Of a stretch of 64,000 bases of DNA, positions 1 through 7,112 are shown piece after piece. The stretch spans positions 180,099-244,098 of the forward strand of contig CAZMGB010000002.1 of assembly GCA_964565775.1 (NCBI GenBank), written 5' to 3'. The notes beneath the pieces were generated by a model. That model made no database searches and was not told the DNA's origin. It worked only from the letters and a program-made list of their open reading frames with translations. The stretch's first letter is position 1. Every line of letters starts with the position of its first letter. This DNA is from CAZMGB01 sp964565775. Its GTDB lineage: Bacteria > Chloroflexota > Dehalococcoidia > DSTF01 > JALHUB01. A program made the position numbers and the translations under genes.

Positions 1-34
1 CCGCGTTCGAGGATAGGTCAGGCCGGTGAGGCTG

Positions 35-361
35 TCAACGCGGGCCGGGTTGTGATCTGTCCGAGCCTTTCCCGCCTAGCAGGTGCTGCCGAAGCTTGGC
101 TTGCGCCTCTGGCCCGATCATGAACACAGCAGCGCCTGTCACCGCGCCCACGATGCTCAACATCACAGCTGGCGCCCATGGGGGTGCCAGAGCGGAAGAC
201 ACCACTATGACGGAAGCGCCACCAGACGCGCATCCTGTAATCGCAAGCAACACGCCCGGTATGCGCCTACCAGAATAGGTGATCGTACCGACAACGTAGG
301 CAGGGAGCCCCAAACACGCTCCGGCAGCGATGACACGCCAGAGATCCTCTGCGCCCATCAC
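35..361 (-). CDS. small membrane protein of unknown function
   Basis: This encodes 107-108 residues with three hydrophobic stretches (about 9-30, 36-60 and 63-83) joined by short polar turns. The C-terminal tail is basic and polar, so it is probably a three-helix inner-membrane protein. The start is GTG at 361 or ATG at 358. An AAGGAGTGAGG ribosome-binding site lies just upstream, which argues that the gene is real. I recognise no family. It stands alone, tail to the window edge, with a 129-nt gap to the next gene. Confidence 0.6.
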   Translation of the reverse strand: MMGAEDLWRVIAAGACLGLPAYVVGTITYSGRRIPGVLLAITGCASGGASVIVVSSALAPPWAPAVMLSIVGAVTGAAVFMIGPEAQAKLRQHLLGGKGSDRSQPGPR

Positions 362-490
362 CCCTCACTCCTTGGGTGGACGATTCGACCGGTACCCGCT
401 CGAAGGCTCTGCAGCTTCGGCGCGGAGCCGCGGCCATCGTACCGGAAGTAGGTTTGCATAACATCATTATCGGCCGCACCCGTGAGCTGA

Positions 491-1174
491 TCAGCCCACG
501 GCCGGCCGGCCCGTCGGGCAGATGTCCAGCAGGCGGCAGTCGCGGCAGCGGGGCCGCGCCCGACAGGCGCTCTTGCAGTGCAGGACGATGAGGCCGTGGT
601 AGCGACGGTACAGACCGACGTCCCGGGGCAGCCGCTCCTCGAACCAGCGCTGCCACGTCCCGTGTCGCCCCCCATCCGGCCCCATGCCCAGCCGGCGAAA
701 CAAGCGGAGCGTGTACGCATCGATGACGAAGACGGGTCGGCGGGCCGCATAGAGGGCGATGGCGTCCGCCGTCTCCGGCCCGATGCCGTGCGTGGCGAGA
801 AGAACGCCTCGCAACTCTTCGAGGGGGAGCGAGAGGAATCGCTCCGGACCACCGCAGCGCTCGACAAGGGCGGCGAAGTGCTTCAGACGACGCGCCTTCT
901 GGACGGGCGTACCGGCCGGCCGCACGAGGTCGGCCAGGTCCGCTTCCACCAGCGCCGCGATCGTCGGCAGGGAGAAGGCCCCGGCGTCCTTGAGCCGCGC
1001 CAGCGCCTTATCGACGTTGCCCCAGGCGGTGTGCTGCACGAGGATGGCGCCGAGGCACATCTCCAGCCACCCCGTGTCGTCCCGCCAGTGCCAGGCGTCG
1101 ATGTCGTAGCTCGCCTCGAGGCGTCGGTGAATGTCCAGGAGCGTGTCGGTGGAGGGGTCCGCCCTATCGCTCAT
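491..1174 (-). CDS. endonuclease III-superfamily DNA glycosylase, MagIII-like
   Basis: A 227-residue HhH-GPD base-excision glycosylase. The helix-hairpin-helix reads HGIGPETADAIALYA and is followed by the conserved aspartate in VFVIDAYTLR. The C-terminus has a cysteine cluster (C-x5-C-x2-C-x5-C) typical of a 4Fe-4S loop. Endonuclease III has a catalytic lysine in the hairpin (GVGRKTA); here that position is glutamate (GPETA), so the enzyme is probably monofunctional without AP-lyase activity. The QHTAWGNVDKAL segment resembles 3-methyladenine glycosylase III (MagIII). It overlaps the upstream trmO-like gene by 11 nt, suggesting translational coupling. The exact substrate is inferred. Confidence 0.85.
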   Translation of the reverse strand: MSDRADPSTDTLLDIHRRLEASYDIDAWHWRDDTGWLEMCLGAILVQHTAWGNVDKALARLKDAGAFSLPTIAALVEADLADLVRPAGTPVQKARRLKHFAALVERCGGPERFLSLPLEELRGVLLATHGIGPETADAIALYAARRPVFVIDAYTLRLFRRLGMGPDGGRHGTWQRWFEERLPRDVGLYRRYHGLIVLHCKSACRARPRCRDCRLLDICPTGRPAVG

Positions 1175-1688
1175 CGTCGAAGGGCGGCATCGTGATCCAT
1201 TCGGGGACGCGCGCGTCGGTGACGGCGTCCCAGTGGGGCACGTACGGCTTCAGGTCGAGCACCGGCGTGCCATCGATGGCGTCGAGAGCGCGAACCCGGA
1301 GGATGTTCTTTCGCCGCCGCAGCAGGGGCACCACCGTCACGCCCACGGGATTGGGCCGGAGCTGCGTCCGGGTAGCGAAGACGCCCTGGAGAGGGTGACG
1401 CGGGTCGCCGCGCGGGTGGATGTGGATACGGCCCTTCGCCTCCTCCGGTATGCGGTGGATGTAGAAGAGCACTATCAGATGGGAATAGTCCTCCAGGCCG
1501 TCCAGGGCTCCCTCCAGGTCCTCCCGCACGATGATGTCGGAGCGGACGTCCGACCAGCCCTCCATGCGTGGCTCGCGGACGCCATTGCGCACGACGCCGA
1601 CCGGCCGCAGACTCACGGGCTCGCGCGGCACCGCCGGGCGGACGAAGAGCTGTATCCACAAGCGCCTGAGCCAGTCCCAGAGCCTCAT
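1164..1688 (-). CDS. TrmO/TsaA-family tRNA-modification protein
   Basis: A 174-residue protein of the UPF0066/TsaA family. Known members such as TrmO methylate N6 of t6A37 in tRNA using S-adenosylmethionine. The signature RTQLRPNPVGVT matches the family's R-S-P-x-R-P-N-P-I-G motif, and the core ends with LDLKPYVPHWD, also typical. An Arg/Trp-rich N-terminal segment of about 25 residues precedes the core and is unusual. It is the first gene of a two-gene unit with the MagIII-like glycosylase. Family assignment is firm; the exact methylation target is inferred. Confidence 0.85.
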   Translation of the reverse strand: MRLWDWLRRLWIQLFVRPAVPREPVSLRPVGVVRNGVREPRMEGWSDVRSDIIVREDLEGALDGLEDYSHLIVLFYIHRIPEEAKGRIHIHPRGDPRHPLQGVFATRTQLRPNPVGVTVVPLLRRRKNILRVRALDAIDGTPVLDLKPYVPHWDAVTDARVPEWITMPPFDDER

Positions 1689-1990
1689 CGCGATTGCTCC
1701 TCAGAGCTCCACGGGCAGGGGACGGGAGAGCTCGATCACGGCTGGCGAGATGCGAGAGAGGCAGCCGACGATGGCCGCCTCCTTTGACGCAGGCTCCAGC
1801 CTCACGCTCCTGCCCTCCTCCCAGCGACGGGCTCAGCTTAGCACAGGCACCATCTCTCGCCAACCGGCCTCTGGAAAGCCGACAGTGGGAACGCCCGGAC
1901 GCTCTGGAGGGAACCTCCATCGCCGGGGGGAGGATGAGTCCTGTCACTTTCCGGAGGGGCGCCGAAAGCGCGCTGCGGTGCCTAGTGCTC
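1689..1990. other. intergenic stretch without a recognised gene
   Basis: About 300 nt lie between the divergent trmO-like gene and the gyrB promoter. I find no convincing coding frame. The start-to-stop frames crossing it are low-complexity shadows of the neighbours. It should contain the trmO-like promoter on the minus strand, but no clear -35/-10 pair stands out. Confidence 0.5.
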
Positions 1991-2019
1991 TTCGCTTAAC
2001 CGACCGCTTATGTTAGAAT
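1990..2019 (+). promoter_or_regulatory. candidate gyrB promoter with extended -10
   Basis: The -10 hexamer TAGAAT (2014-2019) is preceded by TG one base upstream, an extended -10. A weak -35-like TTCGCT lies at 1991-1996, 17 nt upstream. The same TG-n-TAGAAT form occurs upstream of rpsO and folE. Transcription would begin near 2026, leaving a leader of about 240 nt before gyrB. Confidence 0.5.
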
Positions 2020-2265
2020 AGGGGCAGATGCGGGAGGCTAGCCGAGCATACTGGCCGGACTCAGCGTCGAAAGCGGCGCTTTTCCGGGGCAACCGCTCTG
2101 CCCTGGGCTGTTATCACTCCCCACCGCCTGAGGGCCTCTTAGGTCACCCAGCAAGCCGACCCGCGATCAGAGTCCGGTGAACCTTTGCGTGCGCGCGCCG
2201 GGGCGATGCCGCCAGGATCGCGATGCTTAGCTAGGCGGCGCTCTCAGGAGACAGCGTAAGACAGG
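2020..2265 (+). ncRNA. structured 5' leader of gyrB, unidentified
   Basis: This GC-rich leader can fold into several nested stems by eye. GGGCAG/GCGG at 2022-2033 pairs with CCGC/CTGCCC at 2093-2103. Inside it GGCTAG pairs with CTGGCC, and GAAAG with a downstream CTTTT. A second domain starts with CTGGG near 2103, closes with CCCAG near 2150, and contains a CCTGAG...CTCTTAGG hairpin. No known riboswitch or RNA family fits convincingly. It may be a cis-regulatory element for gyrase or an independent small RNA. This rests on manual pairing only. Confidence 0.35.
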
Positions 2266-4293
2266 ATGCCTCGAACCGCCAACAGAAGAACCACCGCGCG
2301 CGGCAAAGAGCGGAGCCGGTCCGCCGGTGCCCGTGCGGCGCGGCCGGCGGCCTCGACACCCGACTACACCGCCCGCGACATACAGGTGCTCGAGGGGCTG
2401 GAGGCCGTGCGCCGCCGGCCCAGCATGTACATCGGCAGCACCGACCGCGCCGGCCTTCACCACCTGGTCTACGAGATCGTCGACAACAGCATCGACGAGG
2501 GCATGGCGGGCTTCTGTGACCACGTTGAGGTAGTCATCCAGAAGGACGGTCACGTCAACGTGTGGGACAACGGGCGCGGCATTCCCATCGACAAGCACGC
2601 CCGCACCGGCAAGTCTGCCCTGGAGACAGTCATGACGCACCTGCACGCCGGCGGCAAGTTCGGCGGACAGGTCTACAAGGTGTCGGGCGGGCTCCACGGC
2701 GTCGGCGCCTCGGTCGTAAACGCCCTCTCCTCCGAGATGTGGGTGGAGGTGCGTCGCGACCACAAGATATACCGACAGGAATACGCCCGCGGCAAGCCCA
2801 AGACCCCCATCTACAGCGATAAGACCACTCGCTACGAGCCGTCCTGGGTCGACTCCGGCGAGCTGCCCAGGGGCCTGGCGGGCACGACGACGAGCTTCCT
2901 GGCCGACGGGAAGGTGTTCCGGGAGCTGGACTACGATTTCAATACGCTGGCGCAGCGCTTCCGGGAGGCGGCCTATCTCACCAAGGGCGTGTGGATCCGC
3001 CTGCTCGACGAGCGGAACGACCGCGAGGCCACTTTCTACTTCGAGGGAGGCATCCGGAGCTTCGTCCGCCAGCTCAACAAAGACCGCACTCCGCTCCATC
3101 CAAGTCCCATCTACATAGAGAAGACCGTCAACGGCACGGCGATCGAGGCCGCCCTCCAGTACAACGACGCGTTCACTGAGGCCACCTTCACCTTCGCCAA
3201 CTGCATCAACACGATGGACGGCGGCAGCCACCTTACCGGCTTCCGCGCCGCCCTCACACGCGTCCTCAACGACTACGCCCGCAAGCAGAAGCTCCTCAAG
3301 GATGAAGACGCCAACCTCTCGGGCGAGGACGTACGGGAGGGGCTCGTCGCGGTCATCAGCGTCAAGCTGCCGGAGCCCCAGTTTGAGGGACAGACGAAGA
3401 CCCGCCTGGGCAACCCGGAGGTCAAAGGCCAGGTGGAGACCGTCATCGGCGACGAGCTATCCAGCTACCTCGAGGAGCACCCCCAGGAGGGCCGCAGCAT
3501 TATCGAGAAGTGCATCACGGCGGCCAGGGCGCGCGACGCGGCCAGGAAGGCGCGCGACCTCGTCATCCGCCGCGGCGCCCTCAACGGCGGCATGCTCCCC
3601 GGCAAGCTCGCCGACTGCTCGGAGCGCGACCCCGCCCACAGCGAGCTCTACCTCGTGGAGGGGCCATCGGCCGGCGGCTCCGCCAAGCAGGGCCGCGACC
3701 GTCGCTTTCAGGCCATCCTGCCGCTGCGGGGCAAGATCCTCAACGTGGAGAAGGCCCGCAAGGAGAAGATCTTCGGCCACGAGGAGATCGCCGCCATCAT
3801 CAGGGCCCTCGGCACGGGCATCGACGAGGAGTTCGACCTATCGAAGCTGCGCTACCATCGCGTCATCATCATGACGGACGCGGACGTCGACGGCTCGCAC
3901 ATCCGCACACTCCTGCTCACGTTCTTCTACCGCCACATGGAGGAGCTCATCCGCCAGGGGCACCTCTTCATCGCTCAGCCGCCGCTGTATCGAGTGCAGG
4001 AAGGCAAGACGCATGCCTGGGCCTACAACGACGCCGACAAGGACGCCCTCCTCAAGGGGAAGAAGGACGGCAAGAGCATCAGCGTCCAGCGCTACAAGGG
4101 GCTGGGCGAGATGAACCCCGAGCAGCTCTGGGAGAGCACCCTGGACCCCCAGCGTCGCACCATGCTCCGCGTCGCCATCGAGGACGGCATGCTGGCGGAT
4201 CGCGTCTTCTCGCAGCTCATGGGTGAGGTGGTGGAGCCGCGCAAGCTCTTCATCCAGAGCCACGCTGCCCAGGTCCGCAACCTCGACGTGTAG
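2266..4293 (+). CDS. gyrB: DNA gyrase subunit B
   Basis: The 675-residue ATPase subunit of type IIA topoisomerase, which introduces negative supercoils together with GyrA. Seen in order: a basic, low-complexity N-terminal extension of about 35 residues; the GHKL ATPase domain (EIVDNSIDEG, DNGRGIP, GGLHGVGASVVNAL); the transducer domain; and a Toprim domain with E465 and the metal-binding TDADVDG (D538, D540). The end is short, without the large insertion of proteobacterial GyrB. The Toprim motif reads EGPSAGGSAK rather than EGDSAGGSAK, so proline 467 sits where E. coli has Asp426. No gyrA is in the window. ParE is the alternative, but the sequence fits GyrB better. Confidence 0.93.
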   Translation: MPRTANRRTTARGKERSRSAGARAARPAASTPDYTARDIQVLEGLEAVRRRPSMYIGSTDRAGLHHLVYEIVDNSIDEGMAGFCDHVEVVIQKDGHVNVWDNGRGIPIDKHARTGKSALETVMTHLHAGGKFGGQVYKVSGGLHGVGASVVNALSSEMWVEVRRDHKIYRQEYARGKPKTPIYSDKTTRYEPSWVDSGELPRGLAGTTTSFLADGKVFRELDYDFNTLAQRFREAAYLTKGVWIRLLDERNDREATFYFEGGIRSFVRQLNKDRTPLHPSPIYIEKTVNGTAIEAALQYNDAFTEATFTFANCINTMDGGSHLTGFRAALTRVLNDYARKQKLLKDEDANLSGEDVREGLVAVISVKLPEPQFEGQTKTRLGNPEVKGQVETVIGDELSSYLEEHPQEGRSIIEKCITAARARDAARKARDLVIRRGALNGGMLPGKLADCSERDPAHSELYLVEGPSAGGSAKQGRDRRFQAILPLRGKILNVEKARKEKIFGHEEIAAIIRALGTGIDEEFDLSKLRYHRVIIMTDADVDGSHIRTLLLTFFYRHMEELIRQGHLFIAQPPLYRVQEGKTHAWAYNDADKDALLKGKKDGKSISVQRYKGLGEMNPEQLWESTLDPQRRTMLRVAIEDGMLADRVFSQLMGEVVEPRKLFIQSHAAQVRNLDV

Positions 4294-4449
4294 TAGACTC
4301 TTAGGATACTCCACCCGCTTGGCTGCGCCGACTTGACAACAGAGTGTACAATCACCATGGCTGGACAGCAACTGGATGCGTCGAGGCGGGTGGTTTACAA
4401 TGGCCGTCCAGGGACGAGCCCGATCAACTCGGTGCCGCGGACGGTTATG

Positions 4450-4478
4450 TTGTTTAATGCCAAGTTTTGTGCTAATAT
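4450..4478 (+). promoter_or_regulatory. strong promoter of the DUF5678/retropepsin-like pair
   Basis: TTGTTT (4450-4455), a 17-nt spacer, then TAATAT (4473-4478) with an extended TG one base upstream. The surrounding 60 nt are markedly AT-rich compared with the rest of the window. A GGGGAGGAGG ribosome-binding site follows before the start at 4513. Confidence 0.65.
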
Positions 4479-4512
4479 TAAAATGCCTCGAGCGGGGAGG
4501 AGGCTTGAGAAT

Positions 4513-4809
4513 ATGACAGTCTCCACAAGACCCACGAAGGCCAGCGCCATCCGAAGATTGCTGGGTGATCCGAGACAAGTAGATGAGGAACTCCGACGCT
4601 TTCGCAAGACAGCGCGAGTTCTGTCATCCGATCGCCCTCGCCTCATTGAACGCTACGCCAAGCAATGGGTTGCGGTCCATGACGGAAGCGTCCGTGCTCA
4701 GGGGAGGACCCTTCGGTCTCTCTTGGCGCAGGTCGACAAACGGGGCCTCCCGCGTAAGCATGTTATTGTGCGCTATATTGACAAGACTCAGCGGACAATG
4801 ATCCTGTAG
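4513..4809 (+). CDS. DUF5678-like small protein
   Basis: A 98-residue protein. The C-terminal half (YAKQWVAVHDGSVRAQGRTL ... HVIVRYI) looks like a DUF5678 domain, a short beta-alpha unit of unknown function. The first 45 residues are basic and helical (RRLLGDPRQVDEELRRFRK). I chose the ATG at 4513 because it follows a GGAGG ribosome-binding site and a strong promoter; longer in-frame starts would run through the promoter. It lies 5 nt from the retropepsin-like gene, so the two are almost certainly co-transcribed. Codon use is less GC-biased than in the neighbours, consistent with transfer. Confidence 0.7.
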   Translation: MTVSTRPTKASAIRRLLGDPRQVDEELRRFRKTARVLSSDRPRLIERYAKQWVAVHDGSVRAQGRTLRSLLAQVDKRGLPRKHVIVRYIDKTQRTMIL

Positions 4810-4814
4810 AGGCT

Positions 4815-5252
4815 ATGCTACGGGGGAGGTTCGGCGACACGAGTGGGCGACCCTATCTTGAGGGTCGCCTCATTCTTCCCAAACTACGCATCGATAGCGA
4901 TATCTCTTGGTGCGTGGACACAGGTGCCGATAGAAGCTTGCTGATGCCCGGAGACGGTGTGCGGATGGGCATCGATTTCACCAAGCTCACACGCGAAACT
5001 GAATCCGTTGGCGTCGGCGGGACTACCCGAAACTACCTCGAGGCGGCTTGGCTCGTGTTCTCTGTTCCGGGGCAGTTCCTGTATGCCTACACGGTGGACT
5101 TGGAAATCTCGCCTCCGTCCGGGGACATCATGGATCTGCCCTTTCTGCTTGGGCGGGAGATACTTCATCGATGGCGGATGACCTACAACTTCGTCAGGAA
5201 GCGCATCTCGTTTGACGTCTTGTCGGCAGATGTCGTGATCCCCATCCCTTAG
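4815..5252 (+). CDS. retropepsin-like aspartyl protease family protein
   Basis: A 145-residue single-domain protein with a clan AA aspartic protease signature. The catalytic-type motif C-V-D35-T-G-A-D sits after a beta-rich start (YLEGRLILPKLRIDSDI). A hydrophobic segment ending LPFLLGREIL resembles the second conserved strand (LGxD/E) of retropepsin folds. Such proteases work as homodimers with one aspartate per subunit. There is no signal peptide, so it should be cytosolic. It is paired with the DUF5678-like gene 5 nt upstream. Substrate and role are unknown. Confidence 0.7.
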   Translation: MLRGRFGDTSGRPYLEGRLILPKLRIDSDISWCVDTGADRSLLMPGDGVRMGIDFTKLTRETESVGVGGTTRNYLEAAWLVFSVPGQFLYAYTVDLEISPPSGDIMDLPFLLGREILHRWRMTYNFVRKRISFDVLSADVVIPIP

Positions 5253-5257
5253 TACGC

Positions 5258-5488
5258 GTGTCTCATTGTGAGCTGGCATGGCAGGACGCCGCCCCCCTGG
5301 CGGGGTGCTGTCGCAAGGTGGTCGCGGCCCTCGCTAGCGGCCACGCCAAGCTCGACGAGCTGACGCAGGACTTCCCCTCCCTCAGAGACCGCATCGCCGA
5401 GCTGGAGGCGATGGCCCGCTGGACCACGCAGCGGAAGGCCCGCCTGCCGGCTGGGCAGGCCCGCATACGCCTGACGTATAATCTATGA
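5258..5488 (+). CDS. doubtful 76-residue reading frame
   Basis: This frame lies between the protease and the radical SAM gene. Its middle (AKLDELTQDFPSLRDRIAELEAMARW) could form an amphipathic helix. There is no good ribosome-binding site, the candidate promoter of the next gene lies inside its 3' end, and no family is recognised. It may be a gene remnant or chance. Confidence 0.2.
   Translation: MSHCELAWQDAAPLAGCCRKVVAALASGHAKLDELTQDFPSLRDRIAELEAMARWTTQRKARLPAGQARIRLTYNL
5477..5482 (+). promoter_or_regulatory. possible -10 box of the radical SAM gene
   Basis: A perfect TATAAT lies 53 nt before the start codon at 5536. No good -35 hexamer is found at 16-18 nt, so the call is tentative. Confidence 0.3.
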
Positions 5489-5535
5489 ACGTCGGGCTAC
5501 AGCGCCCCATCCCCTGAATGCGAAGGTGACGGCCG

Positions 5536-6483
5536 ATGACGGCGGCCGGGCCGGACCAGCCCCTCTATCTTTCCCTCAGCGACGCCGAGTGGCGGCGCCG
5601 CGTCGACGAGGCGTGGGAGCTGTTGCGCTCCCCCTGCCGCGTCTGCCCCCGCTACTGCAAGGTCGACCGCACGGACCGCGCGACGACGAAGGTAGGCTTC
5701 TGCCGCGTCAAGGATAGGGCAGTCGTCTACTCCTATCACGCCCACTTCGGCGAGGAGGACCCCCTGCGGGGCTGGCGCGGCTCAGGGACGATCTTCTTCT
5801 CGTCCTGCAACCTCGCCTGCCGCTTCTGCCAGAACTGGGAGATCTCGCAGCTCCGGCAGGGCGTCGAGGTGGAGCCGGAGGGGCTTGCGGATATGATGCT
5901 CGCCCTCCAGGCGCGGGGCTGCCACAACGTGAATCTGGTGTCACCCTCCATCTACACGCCCCAGATCATGAAGGCCACCCATTTGGCCTGCCGGCGCGGC
6001 CTGCGCCTGCCCTTCGTCTACAACACGGGCGCCTACGACTCGCCCGAGAGCCTGCGCCTCCTCGACGGCATCGTCGACATCTACATGCCCGACGCCAAGT
6101 ACTCCGACGACCGCATCGCCGGCCGCTACTCGCTGGTGAAGGACTACTGGCAGAGGGCGAGGGAGGCGCTGCGGGAGATGCACCGCCAGGTGGGCGACCT
6201 CGTCATCGGGGAGGACGGCGTCTCGCGCCGGGGCGTGCTGGTGCGTCATCTGGTGCTGCCGGAGGGGCTGGCGGGCACCCGCGAGGTCGCACGCTTCCTG
6301 GCACGAGCACTTTCGCCGAATACCTACGTCAACATCATGGGCCAGTACCGGCCCGAGAACAGAGCGCGGGAGTACCCGCCCCTCGACCGGCGGCTGCGGC
6401 AAGAAGAGCTGGTCGAGGCCGTCCGCATCGCACGGGAGGAGGGGCTGAGCCGCTTCGACGAGCGCTGGCAGGCCCTCCTCTAG
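5536..6483 (+). CDS. radical SAM protein, PflX / PFL-activase-like
   Basis: A 315-residue protein of the COG1313 type. An N-terminal cysteine cluster (CRVCPRYC, then C at the end of KVGFC) precedes the radical SAM CxxxCxxC motif in CNLACRFCQNW. The remainder forms a TIM-barrel-like core with SPSIYTPQ and YMPDAKY. Proteins of this type resemble pyruvate formate-lyase activating enzymes, but most have no known target. No glycyl-radical enzyme is adjacent, so the substrate is open. The ATG at 5536 is preceded by GAAGGTGA. Confidence 0.85.
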   Translation: MTAAGPDQPLYLSLSDAEWRRRVDEAWELLRSPCRVCPRYCKVDRTDRATTKVGFCRVKDRAVVYSYHAHFGEEDPLRGWRGSGTIFFSSCNLACRFCQNWEISQLRQGVEVEPEGLADMMLALQARGCHNVNLVSPSIYTPQIMKATHLACRRGLRLPFVYNTGAYDSPESLRLLDGIVDIYMPDAKYSDDRIAGRYSLVKDYWQRAREALREMHRQVGDLVIGEDGVSRRGVLVRHLVLPEGLAGTREVARFLARALSPNTYVNIMGQYRPENRAREYPPLDRRLRQEELVEAVRIAREEGLSRFDERWQALL

Positions 6484-6500
6484 AAGCGCTCTCAGAGACC

Positions 6501-7112
6501 CTACGACTGGTGGTAGAGGCCGTGCTCTGATATGTACTCAGCGACGGCCGCCGGCACGAGGCCTTGCAGGCTGAGCCCCTGCCTCGCCCGCTCCCGCAGG
6601 GCCGTGGCGCTGATATCGACGACGGGCATGTCGAGTGGAATCAGCCTGCCGGCCAGACCGGGGATGGTGGACTCGAGCGGGGCCCTCGGGCGGGACGTGC
6701 CGGCCCTCGGAGCTACGACCAGCGTGGCTAGCTCTGCGATGCGCCGCGGCTCCTTCCAGTTCGGCATGTCGCGGAGGGCGTCCTCTCCCAGCAGGAAATA
6801 GAGCTCCGCATCCGGCCCATACTGTCGCGCCAGCTCCGCCAGCGTGTCGACGGTGTAGGACGGCCCCTCCCGTTCGACCTCCAGGGTGCACACCTCGAAG
6901 CGAGAGTCATTAGCGGCGGCGAGGCGCACCATGGCCAGCCGGCGATGAGCGGGCGTGACCTCCTGCCCTGCCTTGCGCCACGGGTCGCCGGCGGGCACGA
7001 AGAGCACTCGCTCCAGCGGCAGCCGCGACAGCGCCTCCGCCGCCAGGATGAGATGCCCCATGTGCGGCGGATCGAAGGTGCCTCCGAGGACGCCCAGCTT
7101 CACTCTCGCCAC
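6501..7112 (-). CDS. nadD: nicotinate-nucleotide adenylyltransferase
   Basis: A 203-residue enzyme that makes deamido-NAD from nicotinate mononucleotide and ATP. The nucleotidyltransferase motif GGTFDPPHMGH is at the N-terminus, and the second signature ISATALRERARQG is near the C-terminus. Length is normal for the family. The likely start is GTG at 7112 (or GTG at 7103), overlapping the end of obgE by 13 nt, so translation is probably coupled to obgE. Confidence 0.92.
   Translation of the reverse strand: MARVKLGVLGGTFDPPHMGHLILAAEALSRLPLERVLFVPAGDPWRKAGQEVTPAHRRLAMVRLAAANDSRFEVCTLEVEREGPSYTVDTLAELARQYGPDAELYFLLGEDALRDMPNWKEPRRIAELATLVVAPRAGTSRPRAPLESTIPGLAGRLIPLDMPVVDISATALRERARQGLSLQGLVPAAVAEYISEHGLYHQS

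Noticed and set aside
2120..2200. Resemblance of the gyrB leader to an FMN riboswitch (CCCACCG..., AAGCCGAC...AGTCCGG)
   Set aside because: Only short words match. The helix order and the conserved first stem of the FMN element are not present, and gyrB is not a flavin gene.
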